Shown here: piece by piece, positions 7,771 through 16,928 of the stretch | Numbering within the stretch: the first letter of the stretch is position 1 | How the letters are laid out: the number at the start of each line of letters is the position of its first letter | Assembly: GCA_963730685.1 (NCBI GenBank) | Contig: CAVSSP010000001.1 | Location: 806,001 to 870,000 of the forward strand | Reading direction: 5' to 3' | Length of the DNA stretch: 64,000 bases | Source: Bog-756 sp963730685 | Lineage (GTDB): Bacteria; Actinomycetota; Acidimicrobiia; Acidimicrobiales; RAAP-2 | Position numbers and translations under genes: made by a program | Notes under the pieces: model-generated | What the model was told of the DNA's origin: nothing | What the model saw: only the letters and a program-made list of their open reading frames with translations | Databases searched by the model: none

Positions 7771-9035
7771 CCGCTGGACGACTCACGCGGCAGTCCGGCC
7801 GCGTCGGCTCCGCGGACGGGGCGCTCGAAGCCGTCTACGCAGCCGATCGCGGCCGGTTGCTGGCCATCCTGATCGGGGTCCTGCGGGACTTCGATCTGGC
7901 CGAGGACGCGCTGCACGACGCGGTGGAGGCGGCCGCATCCCACTGGCCCGCTGGACGGGATGCCGGACAACCCCGCCGGATGGCTACTCACCACCGCCCG
8001 ACGCAAGGCGATCGACCGCCTGCGCTCGGTGACGGCAGCGCAGAGACGCCAGCGGGCATGGGGCGAGCTGTCCATCGCCTGGGATGTCGGCCTGCCCGCC
8101 GAGCCCATCGCCGACGACCGCCTCCGACTCATCTTCACGTGCTGCCATCCGGCGCTGACGCTCGAGGCCCAGGTGGCGCTGACCCTGCGGACACTCGGGC
8201 GGGCTCACCACCGAGGATGTGGCCAAGGCGTTCCTGGTCTCGAGCTCGACACTGGCCCAACGAATCGTGCGTGCCAAGCGGAAGATCCGCGAGGCGGGCA
8301 TCCCCTACCGGGTGCCTCCGCCCGCCGAGCTGCCCGATCGGCTGGCCGCCGTGCTGGCGGTCATCTACCTCGATCTTCAACGCCGGCTACCTGGCTCCGT
8401 CGGGAGCGGACCTGGTCAAGGTGGACCTGTGCGACGAGGCCATGAGGTTGGTGGCCGTGGTCATCGAGTTGCTCCCGGACGAACCCGAGCCACTGAGCCT
8501 GGCCGCCATGATGCACTTCCAGGATGCCCGCCGTGACGCCAGGGTCGACCGCACAGGAGTGCCGGTCACGATGGAGGAGCAGGACCGGTCCTGTTGGGAC
8601 TCCGCCAAGATCGCCACCGGGTTGCAACTGCTGGAGCGGTCACGGGTCCTCGGCCGCCCCGGGCCCTACGGCGTCAAGGCGGCGATCAGTGCCGTCCACG
8701 TGGCCGCCCCACGCCCGGAGCTGACCGACTGGGCGACGATCGTCCAGCTCTACGACACCCTGCTCGGGTGGGAGCCGACACCGGTGGTGCGGCTCAACCG
8801 GGCCGTGGCCGTGGCGATGGATGCCGGGCCGGCGGTCGGGCTGGGTCTGGTGGACGACCCCGAGCTCGCCCGACCGCTGGTCGACTACCACCTCTACCAC
8901 GCCACCCGCGCCGACCTGCTCAGACGAATGGGCCGGGTCGACGACGCCGCCGCCGCCTACCGACTGGCCCGCACCCTGACCGACAATGCCGCCGAGCGGC
9001 GCTACCTCGACCGACGGCTGTCCACCCTGCGGTAG
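7771..9035 (+). pseudogene. ECF42-type RNA polymerase sigma factor, broken by three +1 frameshifts
   Basis: Concatenating three frames gives a complete ECF sigma with a C-terminal TPR-like extension. Frame 3 starts with LEAVYAADRGRLLAILIG. After an extra base near 7950 the gene continues in frame 1 (DNPAGWLLTTARRKAIDRLR). After a second near 8197-8199 it continues in frame 2 (AKAFLVSSSTLAQRIVRAK, region 4), and after a third at 8372 it returns to frame 3 (IFNAGYLAP to the stop). All blocks remain well conserved, which argues for recent inactivation or sequencing error rather than an old relic. The start codon is not clear. The companion DGPF gene is intact. Confidence 0.85.
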
Positions 9036-9047
9036 CGGTGGCGCGGG

Positions 9048-11861
9048 TCACCAGCCGGTGGCGGCGATGATCGGCGCGTTGAGGTTGACGCCGCTCATTC
9101 CACCGTCGTTCTTGGCGTCTCCATAGGTGAACACCGCCCCGGTGGCCGAGGACACCCAGTAGCCGTGCCCGTCGGCGGTGGCGAAGAGCGCAGCCGCCGG
9201 GTCCGCTCCGCCGACGGCGCCGATCGGTCCGCCGAGGTTGGCGGCATCGCCATACCCGGTCACCCTGCCGTCGGCGAAGAGGATCCAGTACCCGCGTCCA
9301 TCGGGGGTGCGAACAGCCGAGGTGACCACGGACCCCTGGCTCCCCGGACCACCGAAGTACGGGGCGTCACCGAAGGTGTACACGTGACCCGAGCTGGTGA
9401 CGAGCCAATAGCCGGCACCGGTGGCGTCCGGCATCACCGCCACCGCCGCCCCGGTGCAACCGCCGATGCCGGGACACGATCCGGCGAAGTGGGCGTCGCC
9501 GAAGGCGAACACCCCACCGTCGGAGGCAACCATGAAGTAGCCCTTGCCATCGGAGGAGGGGACCATCCCGACGACCGGGGCATTGAGCTTGCGTCCGGGT
9601 CCGGGGGATCCGGCCGGTCCGAAGCCCAGCCCGGGGATCGAGCCGTAGAAGCCGGCGTTCCCGAAGGCGAAGATCCCCCCGTCGGAGGCGTCGAGCCAGT
9701 ACCCGGCGTCCGTCGAGGTCGGGGTGATCCCGACCACTGGACGCTGCAGGCGGAGGTCGCCGGTCGAACCATGGAACTGAGCGGATCCGAAGGAGAAGAT
9801 GCCCCCGTCGCCACCGACCAACCAGTACCCGTGCTGAGGGGTCGGGCTCGGAGAGGGGTCGGTGGCCGGTATGGGTGCGGGAGTCGTGGCGGGGTAGGTG
9901 AACGTCGCCGTCCGGTTCCCGGCCCCGAGGTCGCTCGTCGCCCTCACCGTGACGGTGCCGCTTCCGCCCGGGACGACGACGGTTGCCGATGTCGCGTCCG
10001 CCGACAGGACCTGGGCCGACACGCCACCGAAGGTGATGGCGGCATGTTCGAGGCCCAGTCCCGACACGCTGACCTGTGATCCGCTCTGCCCCGAGCCCAC
10101 CGCGCTGACCTCGGCACACGAGAGCCCGGCCGCCAGCGGCGACCCGAGCCCGGTCACCGGGTCGTAGCCGGCAGTGGCCGGGTAGTAGAGGCCCCCGTTC
10201 GTACCGGTGGCGTCGTTCTCGCCCGAGGTGATGTCCGTCAGTCCGGTCCCGTACAGTCCCTGTGAGGCCGCCAGATAGAGGGTGGGCGCCAAGTCGGCCG
10301 TGGGGGAGGTGCAGCCGTTGTTGCGGTCCGCGACCAGCCCGGCGATGAACGGGGCAGCCAGACTGGTCCCCCCCACGATCGACCACGCTCCGTTCTCGAA
10401 GGTGACCATGCCGACGCCGGCGTTCGCCGACAGGTCGGGCACCTCCCGGCAGTTCACACCGCACGGATTGCCGGCGCTGGCCCAGTCCCAGTCGACCGGC
10501 TGCCAACTCGGATCGGCGAAGTAACGCGAGATGCCACCCCCGCTATCGAGCCAGGCGGACTCGTCCCCCGGGCCCATCAGGTCGGTACCGCCGACAGCGG
10601 TGACCCACGGGTCCGATGACGGGTAGTCGACCTCGGACTCGGTCAGGGTGCTGTTGTCGGGGTAGCAGTCCTCCGACCCCGAATCGCCCGAGGCGGTCAG
10701 GATCGTCTGTCCCTGGCTGGCCGCCTGCTCGAGCAGCGGGGGGATCGTCGAGAGCTCTCCGGCGCTCTGGGTCAACGGCTCACACAGTCCCCAGCTGGTC
10801 GAGACGACCTGGGCAGCGTCGGCGCTGACGATGGCATTCCAGATGTCGTACGCGCCGATGGCGGTGTTCGGACCCTCGTACGAGATGATCGACGCGCCCG
10901 GAGCCTGGGTGGCAGCCTGCTCGACGTCGGCGTCGGCTTCGGCGGTCCCACTCCCGCCGACAGCTCCTCCGCCTCCGTCGATACTGTCGACCGAGACCGG
11001 ATTGGCCAGGCCGAGGCAGCTCGCATAGGTCGAGACGTCACTTGTCGAACTGGACCCCAGTTCGTAGAGGCCGATGGTCTCCCTGGCACCGGTTTGACCG
11101 TCGCTGATCAGCGCACCGACGCCGTAGTCGGCACCCAAGCTGTCGAGCGTGTAAAAGGCGGAACCCGCTTCGTTCTCGGCGGCCGCACAGGGGGTGACGC
11201 CGTCGGCATGAGGTTGCGCGGCGCCGGTGCCGGCGGCGCGACTGGACGGTACCGGAGCGAACTGTGGATGGAAGGCGGCCACCGTGTTGAGACCGATGAT
11301 GGCGGCGATCTGACCGCCGGCCAACGGCTGGGGAACGAGCGGATCCTGCTGGGCAACGTATCCGGTCGTTCCGGACGGGGACCGGTACCGCCGGAACGAG
11401 GTGCTGAGTGCGGCGGCGATCCGGCTGGCGGGGGCACGCACCTTGATGGCGAATCCCGAAGCCGACGTGGAGGCGATGCCCCGCCCGTGCAGCCACGATT
11501 CGACAGCGGCAACCTCGGAGGGCGGCGGTCCGAACTTCGCCGCGAACTCACCGGGTCGGAGCCATTGGTGGTACTCGGGCGATGTCGGGTCGTAGAGGCT
11601 GTGGAGCAGGCTCGTGAGCTGGCCCTCGTGAGCAGGCGGTAGCACGATGCTGAGCTGCAACTGCTGGGTCCCGGGAAGCGCTCCCAACTCTCGCGATCCC
11701 AACGGGGCGCTGCCCGGGTCGAGCTGGTGGACTCTCACCAGCGGGGTCCCGGTCGCTTCCGCCGCCATCGGGGTGGCCACCACCGCCGTCAGCACTGCGG
11801 TCGCGACGATGAAGCGCACTGAACGCGGAAGCCGCCGCGAGCGTTCTGCTCTGTTCGTCAT
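9048..11861 (-). CDS. Secreted S53 (sedolisin/kumamolisin) peptidase with six-repeat GYWL domain
   Basis: A large exported serine-carboxyl peptidase. A signal sequence lies in the first 40 residues, then a pro-kumamolisin activation domain (YHQWLRPGEF, GTTGYVAQ). The catalytic domain shows Glu and Asp in TAEADADVEQ near residue 310, the oxyanion region TASGDSGSEDC, and the nucleophile in GGTSLAAP near 510. An IPT/TIG-like Ig domain follows, and then exactly six repeats of about 42 residues built around GYWL and FGDA. I start at the second candidate (ATG, MTNRAE) rather than the GTG eight codons earlier. S53 enzymes act at acid pH. No C-terminal anchor is visible. Confidence 0.9.
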   Translation of the reverse strand: MTNRAERSRRLPRSVRFIVATAVLTAVVATPMAAEATGTPLVRVHQLDPGSAPLGSRELGALPGTQQLQLSIVLPPAHEGQLTSLLHSLYDPTSPEYHQWLRPGEFAAKFGPPPSEVAAVESWLHGRGIASTSASGFAIKVRAPASRIAAALSTSFRRYRSPSGTTGYVAQQDPLVPQPLAGGQIAAIIGLNTVAAFHPQFAPVPSSRAAGTGAAQPHADGVTPCAAAENEAGSAFYTLDSLGADYGVGALISDGQTGARETIGLYELGSSSTSDVSTYASCLGLANPVSVDSIDGGGGAVGGSGTAEADADVEQAATQAPGASIISYEGPNTAIGAYDIWNAIVSADAAQVVSTSWGLCEPLTQSAGELSTIPPLLEQAASQGQTILTASGDSGSEDCYPDNSTLTESEVDYPSSDPWVTAVGGTDLMGPGDESAWLDSGGGISRYFADPSWQPVDWDWASAGNPCGVNCREVPDLSANAGVGMVTFENGAWSIVGGTSLAAPFIAGLVADRNNGCTSPTADLAPTLYLAASQGLYGTGLTDITSGENDATGTNGGLYYPATAGYDPVTGLGSPLAAGLSCAEVSAVGSGQSGSQVSVSGLGLEHAAITFGGVSAQVLSADATSATVVVPGGSGTVTVRATSDLGAGNRTATFTYPATTPAPIPATDPSPSPTPQHGYWLVGGDGGIFSFGSAQFHGSTGDLRLQRPVVGITPTSTDAGYWLDASDGGIFAFGNAGFYGSIPGLGFGPAGSPGPGRKLNAPVVGMVPSSDGKGYFMVASDGGVFAFGDAHFAGSCPGIGGCTGAAVAVMPDATGAGYWLVTSSGHVYTFGDAPYFGGPGSQGSVVTSAVRTPDGRGYWILFADGRVTGYGDAANLGGPIGAVGGADPAAALFATADGHGYWVSSATGAVFTYGDAKNDGGMSGVNLNAPIIAATGW

Positions 11862-12041
11862 TCCTGCCCGCTTCCGTCGATCCACGCAACCAGTCGACGC
11901 TAGCTGACGGGGCCATGACCACCGTGAACACCAGGTGATGGCTCGATGAACGTTCCGCGACGCGGGACTGTCCGGACAGCTGCACCACGCCGGATCGCAG
12001 CACGGGCCGTCCGCAAGGCCACGAGCATTGGCGCTTGGCCG

Positions 12042-12965
12042 CTACCTCGCATCCTCCTGTGTGGTGCGGATGAAGTCCACGACCACCGTGGCCAGCTCGG
12101 GCCCCTTGTCCTCTTGGAGGAAGTGGCCGCCGCCGACGATGGTGACATGGGCCTGGTCGGAGGCTCCCGGTATCCGGGCCTGGAGGATCTTGTCCGAACC
12201 CGCAGTGATCGGATCGCCATCGCTGAAGGCGGTGAGGAACGGCTTGTCCCAGCCCTCGAGCACCCGCCATGCCGCGTGGTTGGCATCGGCGGCGGGGTCA
12301 TCGGGCGTCACCGGGACGAGCGTCGGGAACTGCCGGGCTCCCTCGGCGTAGGACTGGTCGGGGAAGGGCGCGTCGTAGCCGGCGACCACGTCGGGGGTCA
12401 GTTCGCTGGCACAACCGAAATTCACGATGGTTCCGGTCGGGAACACCTCCACCTCCTGGGAGAACTTGAGCCAGCCGAGGAAGGCCTCCGACGGCTGTCC
12501 GTCCCCGGTGGGGAGGAAGGTGTTCGCCGCCACGACCCGGGCGAAGCGATCGGGGTGCTCGCCGACGAGGCGCAGTCCGATCAGACCTCCCCAGTCCTGG
12601 CATACCAGTGTGACCTGGGACAGATCGAGCCGATCGAAGACAAGGCTGCGCACCCACTCCACATGACGGGCGAAGGTGTACTCGGTCCGCGGGGTCGGCT
12701 TGTCCGAACGCCCGAAGCCGACCAGGTCCGGGGTGATCGTCCGGAGGCCGGCCGCCGTCAGCACCGGGATCATGTGCCGGTACAGGAAGCTCCACGACGG
12801 CTCGCCGTGGAGGAGCAGGACGACCGGGCCGGTGGACGGCCCCTCGTCGAGATAGTGCATGCGCAGCACCCCGCCGTCCTGGTCCGGGATGTCGGCATAG
12901 TGGGGCGTGAAGTCGAAGGCGGGCAGTCCCTCGAAGCGGTCGTCGGGGGTTCGCAGCGTCTTCAT
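12042..12965 (-). CDS. Haloalkane dehalogenase
   Basis: A 307-residue alpha/beta hydrolase. HGEPSWSFLYR forms the oxyanion region, VCQDWGG places the nucleophilic Asp beside the halide-binding Trp, and GGGHFLQEDKG carries the catalytic His. DLVGFGRSDKP is typical of the DhlA/DhmA branch, which hydrolyses the carbon-halogen bond to an alcohol. The ATG start is preceded by GAGGTG eight bases upstream. Genes around it do not form a haloalkane pathway, so the natural substrate is open; related epoxide hydrolases share the fold, but the QDWGG context fits dehalogenases. Confidence 0.85.
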   Translation of the reverse strand: MKTLRTPDDRFEGLPAFDFTPHYADIPDQDGGVLRMHYLDEGPSTGPVVLLLHGEPSWSFLYRHMIPVLTAAGLRTITPDLVGFGRSDKPTPRTEYTFARHVEWVRSLVFDRLDLSQVTLVCQDWGGLIGLRLVGEHPDRFARVVAANTFLPTGDGQPSEAFLGWLKFSQEVEVFPTGTIVNFGCASELTPDVVAGYDAPFPDQSYAEGARQFPTLVPVTPDDPAADANHAAWRVLEGWDKPFLTAFSDGDPITAGSDKILQARIPGASDQAHVTIVGGGHFLQEDKGPELATVVVDFIRTTQEDAR

Positions 12966-13481
12966 GGGGGTGGCACCTCGTGCTCGGGGGTTGTGCTCGG
13001 AGATGACACTACTGCTGCCAAATTGTGCGGGCCGAGTTCGGGAGCTCGAAGGTTCCCGTCGGAGCCGACGGCAGTGGAAAAGGGGTGATGGTCCACGCGG
13101 CGGGCTGGACGAGGGGGGGGGTGTCGCCCGCCAGCGTGGACGCATCGTCGAGGGTGCCTGATCGCTACCCTTCGAGTTGGGGCACCCCGTAACGGGGCAC
13201 CAGCGCCAACCCTATTCGACAATTCATGACTAATCAAGTCGGGTATATGGGCTGACGGCCTCCACAGGAGACCGCCGCGGGGCCGAAGCCTGGGTGTCTC
13301 GTCAACCGGCCCGGAGCGGCTTCGGTGCCGCCCGGACCCGTTGACAATCAACGACGTGGGGTCCCTAAGGGAATGTCCACGATCCTTCTAGTTGCAATGA
13401 CACAGAAGGTTTACCTGGTGATAACGGCCAGTTCAGTTGCGCAGACCAGAATCGGTCGACCTCTTCCAGGGCGGAGACAGT
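12966..13481 (+). promoter_or_regulatory. Intergenic region upstream of surface locus A
   Basis: This 516-bp gap holds no convincing gene. A consensus-like -35 TTGACA lies at 13341-13346, with CTAAGG about 18 bases downstream as a weak -10 candidate, followed by about 110 bp of leader. A small CCCCG/CGGGG hairpin sits near 13187-13199. The ribosome site for the next gene, GCGGAG at 13471-13476, favours its GTG start. Confidence 0.3.
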
Positions 13482-16400
13482 GTGGCGCGAAGGATGGCGA
13501 CCCAGAGACCGGTTGGCCGCGGTTTGATCTCAATCCCCAGACGGCTCGTGGCGATCCTTCTGGCGCTACTCCTTCTTGTTGCGGGCAGCCTTGCCTTGCG
13601 TATCGGACAGGGCGGCGCGTTGACCCTCACCAGCAGCGACGGCTACACCTCGGTCATGCCGGACCCCAGCGACGGGACGGTGACCCCCGACACACCGTAC
13701 GACTCCGGTCAGGCCATCGACGTCGTGGTGACGGCGAACCCGGTCATCAACGCCGCCGGGCTGGCGGCGGCCAGCCTCCCTGACACCGGCACCTTCTACG
13801 TCATCGAGTGCTCCGACACCGGCGGCACCTCCGCCGGCCTGCCGACCTCGGTGGGCCAGTGCGACAACGGGACGCTCACCACCACCCCCAAGGCGGCGGA
13901 CGGCAGTGTCAACCAGACCGGAGGGAATGCCTTCCCGGTCTACAGCCTGCCGACGGCGGCCACCAACTTCGACACGACGGCCACGTGCGGGCTGTCCCCC
14001 AATCCGTGCGTGGTTGCCATCTTCGCCGTGAGCCCGTCGGCCGGTGGCTTTGCCGACCCCCACCTGTTCTCTGCGCCATTCGACGTGAGCGCCGGTGATG
14101 GGAGCAACACCGGCGACAATCCCGGTGACGGCTCGGCCCCGGTCACGACGGCGACGTCGCCGACCAACTCCACCGTGCTGACCAGCCAGGCGATCCTGGC
14201 CGCCGATGGGTCCGACACGTCGAAGATCACCGTCACCTTGAAGGACACCAACGGGGCCGCCGTGACCACGGGGAAGCAGGTGTCGCTGTCCCAGGGCTCG
14301 GGGCACTCCACCATCGATGTGCAGGGAGTCCCCAGCACGACGGCCACCACCGATGCGAGCGGCCAGGCTGTCTTTTCGGTCACCGATACGACGGCCGAGC
14401 CGGTCACCTACACCGTCACCGACACGTCCGACAGCAATCTCCAACTGAGCACACAGCCGACGATCACGTTCGCCACGCCCACCGTGACCCCGGCCAATTC
14501 GTCGATCACCGCCAATCCGACGGCGGTGGCCCAGGCCGGCTCTTCCACCATCACCGTCACACTCGACGATCAGGCCACGGCACCTCAACCACTGGCGGGC
14601 AAGCTCGTGACCCTGGCCCAAGGCCCGGGCGGATCGGTGATCACCCCGGCGTCACCGGGGTCGGACACCACCAACATTCAGGGGAAGGCGACCTTCACCG
14701 TCACCGACACGACCGCCCAGACCGTCACCTACACGGCGACCGGTGACGGGGTCGCCCTCACCGGGCACAGCGCCTCGGTCACCTTCGGAACGCTGACGGC
14801 GTCGGCGACCGCATCCCTCGTGACCGCCGACAACCCGGTGGTGTCGTCCGTGGCCAACGGCGGATCACAACCCACCGGCGGCGTCACGGTCACGCTGCTG
14901 GCCGCCGATGGCGTGAGTGCGGTGGAGGGCAAGACCATCACGTTGGCGGCGTCCCCGGGTTCGTCTGCCCTGGTGTCCCCGAGCTCTGCCGTGACCGATG
15001 CCAACGGACAGGCCGTCTTCTCCGTCAGCGACACGACCGCCGAGTCCGTGACGTTCACCGCCACCGACACCACCGATCAATTGCCCATCATTCCGACCGC
15101 CACGGTGACCTTCGAAGCCGGCCCGGCCGACGCAAACCAATCATCGGTGACGGCCGATCCGTCCACCGTTCCCAATGACGGCCATACAGCCTCGACAATC
15201 ACGGTCGGCCTTCATGACCAGCAGGGCAATCCCGTGGCAGGGAAGTTGGTCACACTGACTGCATCCAGCAGCTCGCCGGTGATCACTGCCGTCTCACCGG
15301 TTACGGATGCCGGAGGGAATGCGACATTCGCTGTGACCGATGTCGTCCAGGAGGTGGTTACCTTCACGGCCGTCGACAGCAGCGACAACCTCACTCTCGC
15401 TCAAGCGGCAACGATAGATTTCAAGCAACCGACAGAGGCGGGACAGTCAACGATCACCGTCAATCAATACCGCATTCCGGCCAATGGAGTCACGCCCGCG
15501 GTTGTGTCGGTGACTCTGCGCGATGGACAAGGAAATCCTCTTGATGGAATGGCGGTAAGTGCCCAGGCGGCGCCTGCTGATGGAGCTGAAATCGTGCCCG
15601 TGCAGCAGAGCGACGCTCCAGCGGCTGGCGTAACCGATGCGCAAGGCCGAGCGACGTTCTGGGTGTTCGATGCGAAGGCAGAGGTCGTCACGATCACGGC
15701 AACGGACACCACCGATGGCGTCGCCGTGACTCAGAGCGTGCCGGTCGTCTTCACCGCCGGACTTCCACAGCCCGCGCAATCCTCCGTGACGGCAAGTCCA
15801 CTTGCTGTGCCATCGGATGGACATACCACCTCCTTAATCACGGTGACACTCCATGATTCGTACGACAATCCAGTACCCGGAAAGTCGATCACGTTGAGCG
15901 GCAGGGGAGGAGCCTTCAAGGTCAGCCCCATCTCAGAGGTCACCGACCAGAACGGTCAGGCAACTCTGTCCGTTAGCGACTCGACATCCGAGTACGTGAC
16001 GTTCGCGGCAGAGGACACTACTGACTCTCTCGCCATCGGTACGGCGACAGTCACTTTCGGCACACCACCGCCTACGGGTGAGAACTCAACCTTTTTTGCG
16101 TCGCCGTCATCCGTGCCGGATGACGGAACGACGGCCTCGACGATCACGGTGTTCTTGCGGGACGAGGACCGAAGAGGTGTCTCCGGCAGAACAGTGGTCA
16201 TCCATGCCGCGGGCGGGCACTCTGCGCTTGACCACGCGTTCGCCGTGACTGACGCCAATGGGGAGGCCACGTTTCATGTCACCGATGCCACTTCGGAGCA
16301 GGTCGACTTCACCGCTGTTGACGCCACAGACAACCTGACACTTCCGACAACCGTTCAAGTCACCTTCCAAGGTTCGATGGGATCAATCCCGTCAGGTCCA

Positions 16401-16928
16401 GTGTCTTGGGTGGCGAACGGATCCAACGCACCATTCTCCAGTGGACAGTTCATCGAGGTGACGGTGGGGGCGAATTCGACCCTTCCCGCCGGGTCCGGCA
16501 TGTACATCGAGGAGTGCGCCGCCCCTGGCGGAGTGATCCCCACGGCGCCGAGCCAGTGCGATCCCAAGACCGCCCAGACGCAGGAACTGTTCACCAACAG
16601 CGATGGCTCTGCGAGCTACATGAACTACGCCGTCTTCGCCCTCCCCGACCTCGTGTCCCTTGGAGAGCCAGCTTCTGGAGGCCCGACCTGCAATCTGTCG
16701 AGCCAGTGCGTGTTTTACTTGGGCGAGAACCCCACCAACTTCTCGCTCCCGCATCTCTGGTCATCGTTCTTCTACGTCAACCCCGGAGCCGGGACCGACA
16801 ACGGAGCGAACCCGGGAAATGGTCTGCCCGAGGTTCCCTACGTGCTCGCACTTCCGCTTCTTGCCGTGGGAATCCTCATCGGGTTCGCGCTGATCCGGAG
16901 GCGGCGATCGCGAGTCGGCGGCTTCTGA
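13482..16928 (+). CDS. Giant surface protein: neocarzinostatin-like domain, seven Big_1 Ig repeats, second neocarzinostatin-like domain, PEVP sorting signal
   Basis: A 1148-residue exported protein. A hydrophobic export helix spans about residues 20-42. Residues about 45-210 form a neocarzinostatin-like beta-sandwich with paired cysteines (VIECSDTGG, VGQCDNG, ATCGLSPNPCVV). Seven invasin-type (Big_1) Ig repeats of about 95-100 residues follow, each with xDGxxxSxITVxLxD and DANGQAxFSVTD patterns. A second neocarzinostatin-like domain precedes LPEVP (motif at 16827-16838), a hydrophobic helix and RRRRSR. The start is the GTG with GGAG five bases upstream; an ATG four codons later is possible. 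Bases 13611-15115 are almost identical to the gene at 48329, whereas the rest is distinctly lower in GC. It overlaps the next gene by one base (TGATG). Confidence 0.85.
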   Translation: MARRMATQRPVGRGLISIPRRLVAILLALLLLVAGSLALRIGQGGALTLTSSDGYTSVMPDPSDGTVTPDTPYDSGQAIDVVVTANPVINAAGLAAASLPDTGTFYVIECSDTGGTSAGLPTSVGQCDNGTLTTTPKAADGSVNQTGGNAFPVYSLPTAATNFDTTATCGLSPNPCVVAIFAVSPSAGGFADPHLFSAPFDVSAGDGSNTGDNPGDGSAPVTTATSPTNSTVLTSQAILAADGSDTSKITVTLKDTNGAAVTTGKQVSLSQGSGHSTIDVQGVPSTTATTDASGQAVFSVTDTTAEPVTYTVTDTSDSNLQLSTQPTITFATPTVTPANSSITANPTAVAQAGSSTITVTLDDQATAPQPLAGKLVTLAQGPGGSVITPASPGSDTTNIQGKATFTVTDTTAQTVTYTATGDGVALTGHSASVTFGTLTASATASLVTADNPVVSSVANGGSQPTGGVTVTLLAADGVSAVEGKTITLAASPGSSALVSPSSAVTDANGQAVFSVSDTTAESVTFTATDTTDQLPIIPTATVTFEAGPADANQSSVTADPSTVPNDGHTASTITVGLHDQQGNPVAGKLVTLTASSSSPVITAVSPVTDAGGNATFAVTDVVQEVVTFTAVDSSDNLTLAQAATIDFKQPTEAGQSTITVNQYRIPANGVTPAVVSVTLRDGQGNPLDGMAVSAQAAPADGAEIVPVQQSDAPAAGVTDAQGRATFWVFDAKAEVVTITATDTTDGVAVTQSVPVVFTAGLPQPAQSSVTASPLAVPSDGHTTSLITVTLHDSYDNPVPGKSITLSGRGGAFKVSPISEVTDQNGQATLSVSDSTSEYVTFAAEDTTDSLAIGTATVTFGTPPPTGENSTFFASPSSVPDDGTTASTITVFLRDEDRRGVSGRTVVIHAAGGHSALDHAFAVTDANGEATFHVTDATSEQVDFTAVDATDNLTLPTTVQVTFQGSMGSIPSGPVSWVANGSNAPFSSGQFIEVTVGANSTLPAGSGMYIEECAAPGGVIPTAPSQCDPKTAQTQELFTNSDGSASYMNYAVFALPDLVSLGEPASGGPTCNLSSQCVFYLGENPTNFSLPHLWSSFFYVNPGAGTDNGANPGNGLPEVPYVLALPLLAVGILIGFALIRRRRSRVGGF
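13611..15115 (+). repeat. 1505-bp near-perfect direct repeat, copy 1
   Basis: Matches 48452-49956 in the same orientation. The one mismatch I found is T at 15092 against G at 49933 (Ile versus Met). Identity stops abruptly at both ends, inside the coding regions of two surface-protein genes. It covers the neocarzinostatin-like domain and the first three Ig repeats. No terminal repeats or transposase accompany it. Confidence 0.95.

Noticed and set aside
7771..9035. Programmed ribosomal frameshifting in the sigma factor
   Set aside because: Three separate +1 events without slippery sites or stimulatory structures are not a plausible programmed mechanism.
13611..15115. Reading the 1505-bp repeat as an insertion sequence
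   Set aside because: It has no transposase, no terminal inverted repeats and no target duplication; both copies are in-frame coding sequence for protein domains.
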